DNA of 64,000 nucleotides from Conus ventricosus (GCA_018398815.1 CM031618.1:48883681-48947680); one strand, 5' to 3'; numbered from the stretch's first letter, positions 51,641 to 62,841 are shown. The notes: generated by a model from the sequence alone, not told the origin. Numbers and translations: made by a program.

Positions 51641-52210
51641 GTAAGGCAAGCCATGCCAGGCAAGGCATGTTTATTACAACGAGAGATTACTTTTTATTCA
51701 CCTCTTTCGAGGTCAGTTTTTGGCTAGGCTTTTTCCGGAAGCTAGTGGTCCCTTTTTTAACTGTCAGAGTGGACTTGTTTCCTCAAGGTAAAGTGGACCA
51801 CTGCTGGAGTGTTGTTGGAAATGTTCCCTGGTTTACTTCGTGCTTCTGTTGCTGATGTTGTTTGTTTCTTTGTTTTGGTTTAGTTTTAACACTGATCACA
51901 CGTGCTTCAATATGACCATCACAACCTGCAGAGGTGGGTCCTTGTGTAGGTCTACATATACATGAAAATCACATGTCTGTGGGGTTTCAGATCTACAAAG
52001 ACAAAGGAAAAGAAGATACTGAAAAAGGGAAAGACCCTATGCAGCCAATGGATGGAAAATGTAGACATAAAAGAGAATTACCGCCCATTTCCGTATCCAC
52101 AACCTCACAATTGAAACCAAAAGACACAAACATGTGCATATCTTCATTAACACGGAGACTGGATCATCATGCGTAAGATCTTTGAATACACTCATTTAGG
52201 AAAATCCTTC
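51640..52210 (+). repeat. Composite repeat block R, copy 3 (cleanest)
   Basis: This copy shows the fewest indels and can serve as the reference for copies at 42680 and 44530. It is followed by a 70-bp AT microsatellite (52250-52322) and the GTACAGGCAGTTAGGCAGCC flank. Confidence 0.8.
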
Positions 52211-52246
52211 CTTTTTTTTAAAAACCTTACTCTGTTTGTATTAAAT

Positions 52247-52249
<3 letters not shown>

Positions 52250-52320
<71 letters not shown>

Positions 52321-52322
52321 GT
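52250..52322. repeat. (AT)n microsatellite
   Basis: A nearly pure AT run with two phase changes that make it internally self-complementary. Confidence 0.9.
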
Positions 52323-52584
52323 ACAGGCAGTTAGGCAGCCTACCAGCACAATACCCCCTCCCCCTCCCTTTCCAGTAATGAATATGTGAACATTTCATCA
52401 CTGTGCCTCTATGTCCATCGTTGGATAGTTGTTCTTCTTCCATACAAATACATGTAGAACAGAAAAGGTGTTAGGTTTTGACGTATTCAAACGAATGACG
52501 TAACGGAAGCTGAACCCGAAGTACGATTCTGGCATCTTTGTTGACGATGCTGTCTTTGATTGGACGGCTTACTTCCCTTCTGTC

Positions 52585-52846
52585 TGAACAAGCTGGAAAT
52601 GTTGCCAGGGTTGATATTGCTGTCTGAACAGGCTGGAAATATTGCCAGGGCCGGTACTGATGTCTGGCCAGGCTGGAAATATTGCCAGGGCTGGTACTGC
52701 TGTCTGGCCAGGCTGGAAATATTGCCAGGGCTGGTACTGCTGTCTATACAGGCTGGAAATATTGCCAGGGCTGGTACTGCTGTCTGGCCAGGCTGGAAAT
52801 ATTGCCAGGGCTGGTACTGCTGTCTATACAGGCTGGAAATATTGCG
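52585..52846 (+). repeat. 40-bp minisatellite array 6 (clean)
   Basis: Seven nearly perfect copies, followed by a second copy of the upstream flank (CGTAACGGAAGCTGAACCCG at 52845), so arrays 6 and 7 arose by duplication that included the flank. Confidence 0.95.
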
Positions 52847-52931
52847 TAACGGAAGCTGAACCCGAAGTACGATTCTGGCATCTTTGTTGACGATGCTGTC
52901 TTTGATGTGGACGGCTTACTTCCTTCTGTCT

Positions 52932-53548
52932 GAACAAACTGGAAATGTTGCCAGGGTTGATATTGCTGTCTGAACAGGCTGGAAATATTGCCAGGGTTGG
53001 TACTGATGTCTGGCCAGGCTGGAAATATTGCCATGGCTGTAACTGCTGTCTGGCCAGGCTGGAAATATTGCCAGGGCTGGTACTGCTGTCCATACAGCCT
53101 GGAAATATTGCCAAGGCTGGTACTGCTGTCTGGCCAGGCTGGAAATATTGCCTTGGCTGGTACTGCTGTCATACAGGCTGGAAATATTGCCAGGGCTGGT
53201 ACTGCTGTCTATACAGGCGGGAAATATTGCCAGGGCTGGTACTGCTGTCTGGCCGGGCTGGAAATATTGCCAGGGCTGGTACTGCTGTCGGTACAGGCTG
53301 AAAATATTGCCAGGGCTGGTAGTGCTGTCGGTACAGGCTGGAAATATTGCCAGAGCTGGTACTGCTGTCGATACAAGCTGGAAATATTGCAGGGTGGTAC
53401 TGCTGTCTGGCCAGGCTGGAAATATTGCCAGGGCTGGTACTGCTGTCTGTACAGGCTGGAAATATTGCTAGGGTTGGTACTGCTGTCTGGCCAGTCTGGA
53501 AATATTGCCAGGGCTGGTACTGCTGTCTGGCCAGGCTGGAAATATTGG
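52932..53548 (+). repeat. 40-bp minisatellite array 7 (clean)
   Basis: About fifteen copies. The hexamer before AGGCTGG-type text varies from copy to copy (TGGCCA, TATACA, GGTACA, GATACA, TGTACA). It is followed by the GATCAGGAGGAATAACACC flank and (ACCTT)n at 53690-53717. Confidence 0.95.
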
Positions 53549-53844
53549 GGGGTTTTATGATCAGGAGGAATAACACCTCCACAGTTATTTGTCGTTTAGG
53601 TATGCGACTCATCTTCTGTTTGTAAGCTGACTTGAACGCGGTGAGAGCCCTGATATGGCCCTTCGTGGTCGGCTGGGCTATAAGCAACCTTACCTTACCT
53701 TACCTTACCTTACCTTCTGTTCGCACTTGCCCTCCGACAGAAGTTCGGTGCGGCAGTTTCTTTCTGAGGTCTGCCACGATTCTGGCATCTTTGTTGACGA
53801 TGCTGTCTTTGATGTGGACGGCTTACTTCCGTTCTGTCTGAACA

Positions 53845-55515
53845 AGCTGGAAATGTTGCCAGGTTGATATTGCTGTCTGAACAGGCTGGAAATATTGCCA
53901 GGGCCGGTACTGATGTCTGGCCAGGCTAGAAATATTGCCAGGGCTTGTACTGCTGTCTGGGCCCGGCTGGAAATATTGCCAGGGCTGGTACTACTGTCTA
54001 TACAGGATGGAAATATTGCCAGGGCTGGTACTGCTGTCTGGCCAGGCTGGAAATATTGCCAGGGCTGGTACTGCTGTCTGGTCAGGCTGAAAATATTGCC
54101 AGGGCTGGATACTGCTGTCGGTACAGGCTGGAAATATTGCCAGGGCTGGTACTGCTGTCTATACAGGCTGGAAATATTGTCAGGGCTGGTACTGCTGACT
54201 ATACAGGCTGGAAATATTGCCAGGGCTGGTACTGCTGTCTGGCCAGGCTGAAAATATTGCCAGGGCTGGTTACTGCTGCTGGTCAGGCTGAAAATATTGC
54301 CAGGGCTGGTACGGCTGTCGGTACAGGCTGGAAATATTGCCAGGGCTAGTATGCTGTCGATACAGGCTGGAAATATTGCCAGGGCGGTACTGCTGTCTGT
54401 ACAGACTGGAAATATTGCCAGGGCTGGTACTGCTGTCTGGCCAGGCTAGAAATATTGCCAGGGTTAGTACTGCTGTCTGGAGAGGCTGGAAATATTGCCA
54501 GGGCTGGTACTGCTGTCTATACAGTCTGGAAAATTTTCCAGGGCTGGTACTGCTGTCTGGCCAGGCTGGAAATATTGCCAGAGCTGGTACTGCTGTCTGG
54601 CCAGGCTGGAAATATTGCCAGGGCTGGTACTGCTGTCTATACAGGCTGAAAATATTGCCAGGGCTTGTACTGCTGTCTGGCCAGGTTGGAAATTTTTGCC
54701 AGGGCTGTACTGCTGTCTGGCCAGGCTGGAATATTGCCAGGGCTGGTGCTGCTGTCTGGCCAGGCTGGAAATATTGCCAGGGCTGGGGACTGCTGTCGAT
54801 ACAGGCTGGAAATATTGCCAGGGCTGGTACTGATGTCTGGCCAGGCTGGAAATATTGCCAGGGCTGGTACTGCTGTCGGTACAGGCTGGAAATATTGCCA
54901 GGGTTGGTAGTGCTGTCGGTACAGGCGGGAAATATTGCCAGGGCTGGTACTGCTGTCTAGCCAGGCTGGAAATATTGCCAGGGCTGGTACTGCTGTCTAT
55001 ACAGGCTGGAAATATTGCCAGGGCTGGTACTGCTGTCGGTACAGGCTGGAAATATTGCCAGGGCTGGTACTGCTGTCTGGCCAGGCTGGAAATATTGCCA
55101 GGGTTGGTACTGCTGTCTGGCCAGGCTGGAAATATTGCTAGGGCTGGTACTGCTGTCGATACAGGCTGGAAATATTGTCAGGGCTGGTACTGCTGTCTGT
55201 ACAGTCTGGAAATATTGCCAGGGCTGGTACTGCTGTCTGGATAGGCTGGAAATATTGCCAGGGCTGGTACTGCTGTTTGAACAGGCTGGAAGTATTGCCA
55301 GGGCTGGTACTGCTGTCTGGACAGGATGGAAATATTTCCGGGGTTTGTTCTGCTCTCTGGCCAGGCTGGAAATATTGCCAGGGCTGGTACTGCTGTCTGG
55401 CCAGGCTGGAAATATTGCCAGGCTGGTACTGCTGTCGGTACACGCTGGAAATATTGCCAGGTCTGGTACTGCTGTCTGGCCAGGGTGGAAATATTGCCAG
55501 GGTTGGTACTGCTAG
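53845..55515 (+). repeat. 40-bp minisatellite array 8 (largest, about 41 copies)
   Basis: About 1.67 kb of a unit containing GGCTGGAAATATTGCCAGGG. Most differences are confined to one hexamer. No frame contains a stop in the consensus and the period is not a multiple of three, so long open frames appear in all three plus frames. They rotate through a 40-residue cycle (for example GNIARAGTAVWPGWKYCQGW) and are not evidence of a gene. Confidence 0.97.
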
Positions 55516-55727
55516 TAATCTCTCAGCAGACGCCTGAGATTTCTTGGTCTCTGCATAATGATGTGCTTATTCAAACCGCAAAACCATGTTTCCCCTCACC
55601 CATCTGCCATCCCTTCCCTGTGATGCTTGATGTGCAGGTCGACTACCTGGCTATATACCTCCTCTCGTGGCAGTCTGTTCTCTCAAAGCTTTGGCCTTGC
55701 AACTGCTTCAAGTCTGTGTTACACACG

Positions 55728-55852
55728 ACACACACACACACACACACACACTCACACACACACACACACACCACACACACACAAAACACACACACACAAC
55801 GCCGGCGCGAGCGCGCACCCACCCACGCACGCACGCACGCACGCACGCGCAT

Positions 55853-55898
<46 letters not shown>

Positions 55899-55920
55899 CA
55901 CACACACACACACACAAAAC
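55728..55920. repeat. (CA)n cluster with (ACGC)n core
   Basis: CA runs on both sides of a GC-rich ACGCACGC segment (55800-55850), which is Z-DNA-prone. Confidence 0.95.
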
Positions 55921-55949
55921 ATTATTGATGTGTCGTAGATTCAAGTCAT

Positions 55950-56360
55950 TTGGAAATCTCGACTAATCACCACCAGCACGAAAATTCGCCTCTTCAAATC
56001 AAACAATAAATCTGTCCTCGTATGCCAATCTGAGACCTGGAGAACCGCAAAGACCACCATACACAAACTGCAGACGTTCATCAACAGCTGCTAAAGATCC
56101 TCCACGTCCACAGGCCAGAGACAATCAGCAATAAAAAGCTGGGGAAGAAGTTACCAACTGCCAGTAGAGCAAGACATCTGTAAAAGAAGATGGCGGTGGC
56201 TAGGACACGCCCAACCAAGAAACACCTGGAGGCGGATACCAGGCAGATGGGTTACAGCTGGGGAGAATTAGAAAAGATTGTCCGGACCGTGGTCGCTGGC
56301 GTGCAGCTGTTGATGGCCTAGTTCTGGCAAGAGCAATGGGCCTGAGTAAGTAAGTAAGAT
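55950..56360 (+). pseudogene. 3' end of a non-LTR retrotransposon
   Basis: The plus strand reads fragments typical of the C-terminal end of LINE ORF2 proteins in several frames: LLKILHVHRPETISNKKL near 56085, a GKKLP/R-rich WRW(L)GH-like stretch near 56190, and TRQMGYSWGELEKI near 56235. It ends in a GTAAGTAAGTAAG microsatellite-like tail at 56346-56358, as in LINEs with short tandem 3' tails. It is 5'-truncated and frameshifted, and a different family from the LINE at 3590-6640. Confidence 0.7.
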
Positions 56361-56489
56361 TAAGTCATGATTGATCATGTGTCAATGACTCACATAATCG
56401 GTGTAAAAGACGTATCCCAACTATGAATATCATTAATGAGTTAATGACCCCACTCATGGAAGCTGCAACCTTGGCGTGGTTAAAGGCTC

Positions 56490-57612
56490 AGCGCATGGCC
56501 GCGTGATCCATGGGCTGTGTTGATAGGGGCATCAGGACTTTGATGGACTGCATGCTAGTTGTTGTTTTTTTCGGGCTGCTAGTTGAGGGTTTTCTTCGAA
56601 AAGCTTCTGGGCCTGCAAAGCCAAGTTGCTGTCTGGCCTAAGCACAACGTGGAAGGACTCTATTCTCCTGAAAGGCGCTCCCGTGTTAGGCTGAGAACGA
56701 GTGTCCAGACAAAGAGTCATCTCCCTTTTATATGTTCTGTCTACCCCGTTTCCTTCTGAATCTTTTCTGTCTTGCACTCCCGTTAAAATCTTCTTTTTCA
56801 GATTCTTCCTTTTCCCTGCTTTTCTCTACTCGCTGCATTTGCCACACGATGCGATCTGTGATGGAGGAGACTGACATCCTAGAGACTGAGACAGAGCAGG
56901 GGCTCTCAAAACTTTTGTTTTTGTTTTGTTTTTTGTTCGGACTTCTGCCATAGGGGCGATATACACTGGGCCGAGTGTTTCAATCCCCTATCCCTACATG
57001 GCGCTGGGTCAAGACTGGCGGTTCCACGGTTAGCAAAGGCAGCCCCTGTGATGCCCAGCTGTCTGTACCAGCACATGGCCACGTGATCCCATGGGCTGTA
57101 TTGATATGGGCATCACGACTTTGATGGACTGCTAGTTGTTGGGTTTTTTTTTTTCAAAATGCTTCTGGGCCTGCAAAGCCAAGTTGCTGTCTGGCCTAAG
57201 CACAACGTGGTAGGACTCTATTCTCCTGAAAGGCGCTCCCGTGTTAGGCTGAGAACGAGTGTCTAGACAAGGAGTCATCTCCCTTTTATATGTTCTGTCT
57301 TCCCCGTTTCCTTCTGAATCTTTTCTGTCTTGCACTCCCGTTAAAATCTTCTTTTTCAGATTCTTCCTTTTTTATTCTCTGGTCTTCTCTAGATTCGCTG
57401 CATTAGCCATACACTACGATCTGTGATGGAGGAGACTAAGATCCTTAGAGACTGGGAGAGCAGGGGCTCTCACTTTTTTCTTTTGGCTCGGACTTCTGCC
57501 ATACGGGAGACACATACTGGGCCGAGTGTTTCAATCCCCTATCCCTGCATGGCGATGGGTCAAGACTGGCGGTTCCACGGTTAGCAAAGGCAGCCCCTGT
57601 GATGCCCAGCCC
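56490..57612 (-). repeat. Tandem duplication of about 550 bp
   Basis: Two head-to-tail copies (about 56490-57058 and 57059-57612) share GCTTCTGGGCCTGCAAAGCC at 56603 and 57161, and CACTGGGCCGAGTG-type text at 56965 and 57515. Both keep a minus-strand open frame with DSEGN, KREMT and FRRIES (about 56532-56777 and 57132-57335). Differences are mostly amino-acid changing, so there is no sign of selection on the frame. The unit also contains a GGTTCCACGGTTAGCAAAGG segment. Confidence 0.85.
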
Positions 57613-57683
57613 TCTGTCCTCAGTAGCTAGTCGTGATCAGTGGGCACAGAGTTAGTTGGGATCTGTTTGTTGAATCTTCTTCA

Positions 57684-57805
57684 TCTAATTCTTCTTCTTC
57701 TTCTTCTCTTCTTCTTCTTCTTCTTCTTCTGCTCTTCTCTCTTCTTCTTCTTCTTCTTCTTCTTCTTCTTCTTCTTCTTCTGCTTCTTCTTCTTCTTCTT
57801 CTTCA
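57684..57805. repeat. (TTC)n trinucleotide microsatellite
   Basis: A polypyrimidine (plus) / polypurine (minus) tract of about 120 bp with a few CTG or CTCTT interruptions. Such tracts can form triplex (H-DNA) structures. Confidence 0.95.
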
Positions 57806-57912
57806 CTACAATCAGGTATCGCGGGAGGGCAGAAACAACGGTCAAGCCATGAACATGGAGGGTCTCTGACACACCTTAGCCAATTTTGCGTCTTTTGCAA
57901 ATCTGGTTCAAT

Positions 57913-57932
57913 GTGTGTGTGTGTGTGTGTGT

Positions 57933-57982
<50 letters not shown>
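57913..57982. repeat. (GT)n microsatellite
   Basis: A GT run with one TGG interruption. About 30 bp downstream lies a copy of the composite-repeat 3' flank (CTGATATGGACCTTCGTGG). Confidence 0.95.
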
Positions 57983-57984
<2 letters not shown>

Positions 57985-58059
57985 GTACAACTGTGTGAAG
58001 AATTCACTTTGACGAGGTGACAGCCTGATATGGACCTTCGTGGTCGACTGGGCTATAAA

Positions 58060-58575
58060 CAATATGAATTGCCATGACCTAGCTCACCAGCATTGACTTA
58101 CCAATGATTCCAATCATAAACAGTAGTGTGCCAATGACTCAAATTATGGTTATTATAATATGTCAATTACCCAAATCACTAGTGTTTTGTCAAGGACACA
58201 AAGCATAATTCTCAGTGTGGCAATGATCACAATCGTCAGTGTTGATGCGCCAAAAATTCATATACTTAGTGTCCATACTCTGGCTATCAGTACTGATTTG
58301 TCAAAGGTTCAAATTACCAGTGTCCACTCGTCAAAGATTCAGATCGTAAGTGTTGATGTGCCAATGATTCAAATCATTAGTACTGATTCGTCACTGACTC
58401 AAACCCTCAGTGTCGATATCTGATTGATTTAAACCACCAGCTTTGACATATCACTGAGTCCAGTCATCAATGTTGATCTACCAACGACTCAATTCATCGG
58501 TGTTGACTGCAACTGAGCCTCATCAACGGTGATGATTTTTCAGTGACTCGAACATCAATGTTGATCTGTCATATA
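58060..58575 (+). repeat. Diverged minisatellite of about 30 bp
   Basis: Units of the type GTGTTGATGTGCCAATGATT followed by AAATCATCA recur about sixteen times with substantial divergence. The period is near a multiple of three, so part of it reads as an Ile/Ser/Val-rich 10-residue repeat at 58160-58423. Confidence 0.8.
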
Positions 58576-58614
58576 TCCATATTTATCCATATTCATTGTT
58601 GGACAATTGTTCCA

Positions 58615-58915
58615 CAACACCAACGCATGCAAGAGTGGTGTCGGGTTTTGACGTATTGAAAACGAAGGTCACGAAACGAAAGCCGAAGTACGTCATCATT
58701 CGGTGGTAAAAGGAGAAACAACACTTAGCGCGTTATCTATCGTTCTGGTAATAATATCTTCTATTCCCACGTGCCCTCCGACAGAAGGTCGGTGCGGCAG
58801 TTTCTTTCTGAGGTCTGCCACGATGCTGGCATCTTTGTTGACGATGCTGTCTTTGATGTGGACGGCTTGCTTCCCTTCTGTCTGGCCAGGCTGGAGATGT
58901 TGCCAGGTTTGGCAG
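58615..58915 (+). repeat. Composite-repeat flank copy outside the main block
   Basis: Contains GTCGGGTTTTGACGTATTG at 58649 and TTTGTTGACGATGCTGTCTT at 58834, which are the upstream flanks of the 40-bp arrays, but here only one minisatellite unit follows (CTGGCCAGGCTGGAGATGTT at 58881). It may be the unexpanded ancestral form. Confidence 0.7.
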
Positions 58916-59007
58916 CAGCTTGAAATCCACTCTGCTGTATGCATACCTGAGGTCTTGCAACTGTTTCACGTCTATGGACATGGAGCCACCTATGCATGCA
59001 CGCACGC

Positions 59008-59030
59008 ACACACGTGTGCACGCGCGCGCG

Positions 59031-59105
<75 letters not shown>

Positions 59106-59121
59106 CACACACACACACAAG
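59008..59121. repeat. (CA)n microsatellite
   Basis: CG/CA alternating lead-in, then a CA run with one AACA interruption. Confidence 0.95.
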
Positions 59122-59627
59122 CACGCATAATTATACTCTCAAACATTCGTGCACGAACACTACAAACAAAACGGATGTGGAAATGTTGTTCTACATCCAT
59201 TCTGCGCCCAATTTGAGGGAATAAGGGATTGTTCTCCGTCTGTTAATACCATTCCTCTTGCCAGCGGTCTTTTGATGTAAGCCTCGGCTTTGAGTTTCAG
59301 ATCATGTGAGGGATAGACAATCTGCTCAGCTCTTTTTTTTTGTGTCATTCTTGGCAAGTTGGTCAATCAACTTGTTGCCTCGAACGCCCATATGGATGGG
59401 AATCCAAGCAAAAAAGACTGTTGTACCCTTCTGATTTCAGAGAGGCGTAACTTGAGAGGCAAAGATAGGCAAAGGAACACTGATAAAAAGTTTAAATGCA
59501 ACAGAGGGAATCAGGGGAAAAAAGCATCAGAAGAAGAACGGGAGTTCAAGCGATGGGATGCACTTGTAAACAGATCAGTCAGGTGTTGAAGACAGGAGGA
59601 TTCAGAGGATTTGTAGCAAAGAGATGC

Positions 59628-60191
59628 GACTTTACATGCCATCCTTTGCTGAAAAGGGGGCCAGTGGAGAGGACGGAACGACGGGGTGATATACTGGTTT
59701 CTATTAGTTTCAAAGTGAGGTGACTTTACATGCCATCCTTTGCTGAAAAGGGGGCCAGTGGAGAGGACGGAACGACGGGGCGATATACTGGTTTCTATTA
59801 GTTTCAAAGTGAGGTGACTTTACATGCCATCCTTTGCTGAAATGGGGGCCAGTGGAGAGGACGGAACGACGGGGCGATATACTGGTTTCTATTAGTTTCA
59901 AAGTGAGGTGACTTTACATGCCATCCTTTGCTGAAAAGGGGGCCAGTGGAGAGGACGGAACGACGGGGTGATATACTAGTTTCTATTAGTTTCAAAGTGA
60001 GGTGACTTTACATGCCATCCTTTGCTGAAAAGGGGGCCAGTGGAGAGGACGGAACGACGGGGCGATATACTGGTTTCTATTAGTTTCAAAGTGAGGTGAC
60101 TTTACATGCCATCCTTTGCTGAAAAGGGGGCCAGTGGAGAGACGGAACGACGGGGTGATATACTGGTTTCTATTAGTTTCAAACTGAGGTG
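59628..60191 (-). repeat. 94-bp minisatellite, 6 copies
   Basis: GACTTTACATGCCATCCTTT recurs at 59628, 59722, 59816, 59910, 60004 and 60098 with very few substitutions, showing recent amplification. The minus strand is open in several frames (GWHVKSPHFETNRNQYI), but the period is not a multiple of three. Confidence 0.95.
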
Positions 60192-60199
60192 ACTGCAAG

Positions 60200-61153
60200 C
60201 AGAAAATGGAATCAAATTTAAAAGAAAAAAATTATTATTCTGCCGAGCGAAAGAGACAAACAAATGACAAGACAAAATGTTTCGACCTCTTTGGTCTTCT
60301 TCAAGAAGACATATATGTGTTCCAAATCGCTGTAATAACTACCAAGTTCAACACTTGCGTACACGCAGCTCCTGAATACCGTAATACCTGTAGCGTAGCC
60401 TACCCCGTTCACGCAACTGTATTTACATTATACACCTCATACCGCTATTACAGCCCACGTTGATCATACTACCTTCGAGCTACAAGCACAGCCTATTAAC
60501 GCTTAAAAAGATCGTCACAGAAAACTGCGCTGGGGTACGGAAAGGCAGAGTAATTTGAACCATAATGTTTTACAAGTTGGAGAGAGCAATTTTGTAGTAG
60601 TGTCCCTTGAGTGTTTCCACCGAAATCAAATTAAATATGTGTGTGAGTGCGTGCGTGTGTGCGTTCGTGTGTGCGAGTGTGTGTGCGTGCGTGCGCGCGT
60701 GTGTGTGGGGGGTGGGTGGGTGGGTGGGTGGGCGTCTGCCAGTTTTGTAAGAAGAATTTCTATGGAATTTGTCAAATTCAGTAGAGAAAGTTTTCAAAAC
60801 AAAGTCTAAGGCACTGCTGGTTTCAAAATGCGAGAGGTATCGTCATCTCTTTTCTGTGCCTGATTAAGCGTGCGGGTAAGAGTTCTTCCCACAGAAAGAT
60901 AGCGTATGCAACAACAACAAAAACCCACAAGTGTTCAGAGCGCTCACATCTACACCACCTGCTTACATTATTCTAATCTTTCCTAGCGTTCTTTTTCGTG
61001 TTTTTCTTCAAGGATGTTTTTCCGGGGAATTTTCGGAACTGCAGGAGCGATGGCGAGGGGTGTGGAAACTCTCATTCATTTATTATAGTTCTTACTACAT
61101 GCCCTTCTCACACTTCGTATTTTATGTGTTTCCAAAGGCTTTTCTTTCAATTT
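60200..61153. other. Single-copy region with one GT/GGGT tract
   Basis: No gene is recognised. A GT-rich run grades into (GGGT)n at 60645-60735. The region ends at the assembly gap. Confidence 0.45.
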
Positions 61154-62153
61154 NNNNNNNNNNNNNNNNNNNNNNNNNNNNNNNNNNNNNNNNNNNNNNN
61201 NNNNNNNNNNNNNNNNNNNNNNNNNNNNNNNNNNNNNNNNNNNNNNNNNNNNNNNNNNNNNNNNNNNNNNNNNNNNNNNNNNNNNNNNNNNNNNNNNNNN
61301 NNNNNNNNNNNNNNNNNNNNNNNNNNNNNNNNNNNNNNNNNNNNNNNNNNNNNNNNNNNNNNNNNNNNNNNNNNNNNNNNNNNNNNNNNNNNNNNNNNNN
61401 NNNNNNNNNNNNNNNNNNNNNNNNNNNNNNNNNNNNNNNNNNNNNNNNNNNNNNNNNNNNNNNNNNNNNNNNNNNNNNNNNNNNNNNNNNNNNNNNNNNN
61501 NNNNNNNNNNNNNNNNNNNNNNNNNNNNNNNNNNNNNNNNNNNNNNNNNNNNNNNNNNNNNNNNNNNNNNNNNNNNNNNNNNNNNNNNNNNNNNNNNNNN
61601 NNNNNNNNNNNNNNNNNNNNNNNNNNNNNNNNNNNNNNNNNNNNNNNNNNNNNNNNNNNNNNNNNNNNNNNNNNNNNNNNNNNNNNNNNNNNNNNNNNNN
61701 NNNNNNNNNNNNNNNNNNNNNNNNNNNNNNNNNNNNNNNNNNNNNNNNNNNNNNNNNNNNNNNNNNNNNNNNNNNNNNNNNNNNNNNNNNNNNNNNNNNN
61801 NNNNNNNNNNNNNNNNNNNNNNNNNNNNNNNNNNNNNNNNNNNNNNNNNNNNNNNNNNNNNNNNNNNNNNNNNNNNNNNNNNNNNNNNNNNNNNNNNNNN
61901 NNNNNNNNNNNNNNNNNNNNNNNNNNNNNNNNNNNNNNNNNNNNNNNNNNNNNNNNNNNNNNNNNNNNNNNNNNNNNNNNNNNNNNNNNNNNNNNNNNNN
62001 NNNNNNNNNNNNNNNNNNNNNNNNNNNNNNNNNNNNNNNNNNNNNNNNNNNNNNNNNNNNNNNNNNNNNNNNNNNNNNNNNNNNNNNNNNNNNNNNNNNN
62101 NNNNNNNNNNNNNNNNNNNNNNNNNNNNNNNNNNNNNNNNNNNNNNNNNNNNN
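61154..62153. other. Assembly gap, 1000 N
   Basis: Exactly 1000 undetermined bases immediately before the Polinton-like block, so that element's left boundary is hidden. Confidence 1.
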
Positions 62154-62217
62154 CAACATTTATTGTTTGTTTTTTGATTGCTTGTACTGTTTTAGCCCCG
62201 TTAATTTAAATTCTTCA

Positions 62218-62835
62218 TTATTCATTGCGCGCAAACTGAGGGCAGTCTTCTAACCATTCTGTGTTGCGAGAATTGTCAATAAGCTCTCTATGATACTGGT
62301 AGAAAAAGTCTTTCAGCTAACTGTTTGTTAAAGTTTTCAACTAAAGCCTGTGATCTGTGAACTCCCGGAATGCCTCTTTTAATGGTAACTCTATGTTTTA
62401 ACAATAATTGATTCACTCGGCCTTTAAATTCTTTTCCATCATCGACTTGAATCATGCGAGGATAAGTTAACGGGCCTCGTTGGTATATCAGTTGTATGGC
62501 AACAGCAACAGCAGAAGCACTCTTTTGCGTTAATGGTTCTGCATCTTTGTATCTTGAAGCTATGTCAATGACTGTAAGTGCGTACTTAAATCTTTTTCGT
62601 CTAATCGTATCATGGGTAAATATAAAAGATCCATTTGATGGGTGTCGTTCGGTATTGTATTCACAAAGTGTGGTCTCTGTATTCGTCTAGGTGCAGGTAA
62701 ATAAATTTGCCAAATCGCTTGTTTAGATAACCATTCCTTTGCTGTTTTTTCACTGACTCCAGCTGCTTGACTTAGCTTTTTAATTGCTGTTATTCCCTTC
62801 CAATATCCTTTTGGCGAATAATAGATTTTGTTCAT
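62218..62835 (-). CDS. Polinton-type DDE integrase (two apparent frameshifts)
   Basis: Retrovirus-like integrases join element DNA to the host chromosome. The start is fixed by an upstream in-frame TGA: ATG at 62835, reading MNKIYYSPKGYWKG. The N-terminal 50 residues form a small helical DNA-binding region (AAGVSEKTAKEWLSKQ, then IWQIYLPAP). The catalytic triad is readable as D69 in QMDLLYLP, a second Asp around residue 132 in a VDDGKEF context, and a Glu around residue 167, about 34 residues later, as expected for DD35E. The frame shifts at a C run near 62613-62617 and again at a T run near 62302-62308. Without those the gene would end at the TAA at 62218-62220, giving about 205 residues. 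Both breaks lie in homopolymers, so sequencing error and decay are equally possible. It is the distal gene of the minus-strand group, starting 6 bp after the preceding stop. Confidence 0.8.
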
Positions 62836-62841
62836 TTTTAT

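Noticed and set aside
53690..53717. Telomere-like repeat
   Set aside because: The unit is ACCTT, not an animal telomere hexamer, and the run is short and internal to a composite repeat.
54337..54960. 207-codon Trp/Cys-rich frame
   Set aside because: It is a frame-rotating translation of the 40-bp minisatellite with no start context, introns or family match.
60931..62253. Open frames of up to 440 codons across the second 1000-N gap
   Set aside because: They are artefacts of translating N. The real coding at the right edge is on the minus strand and starts at 62835.
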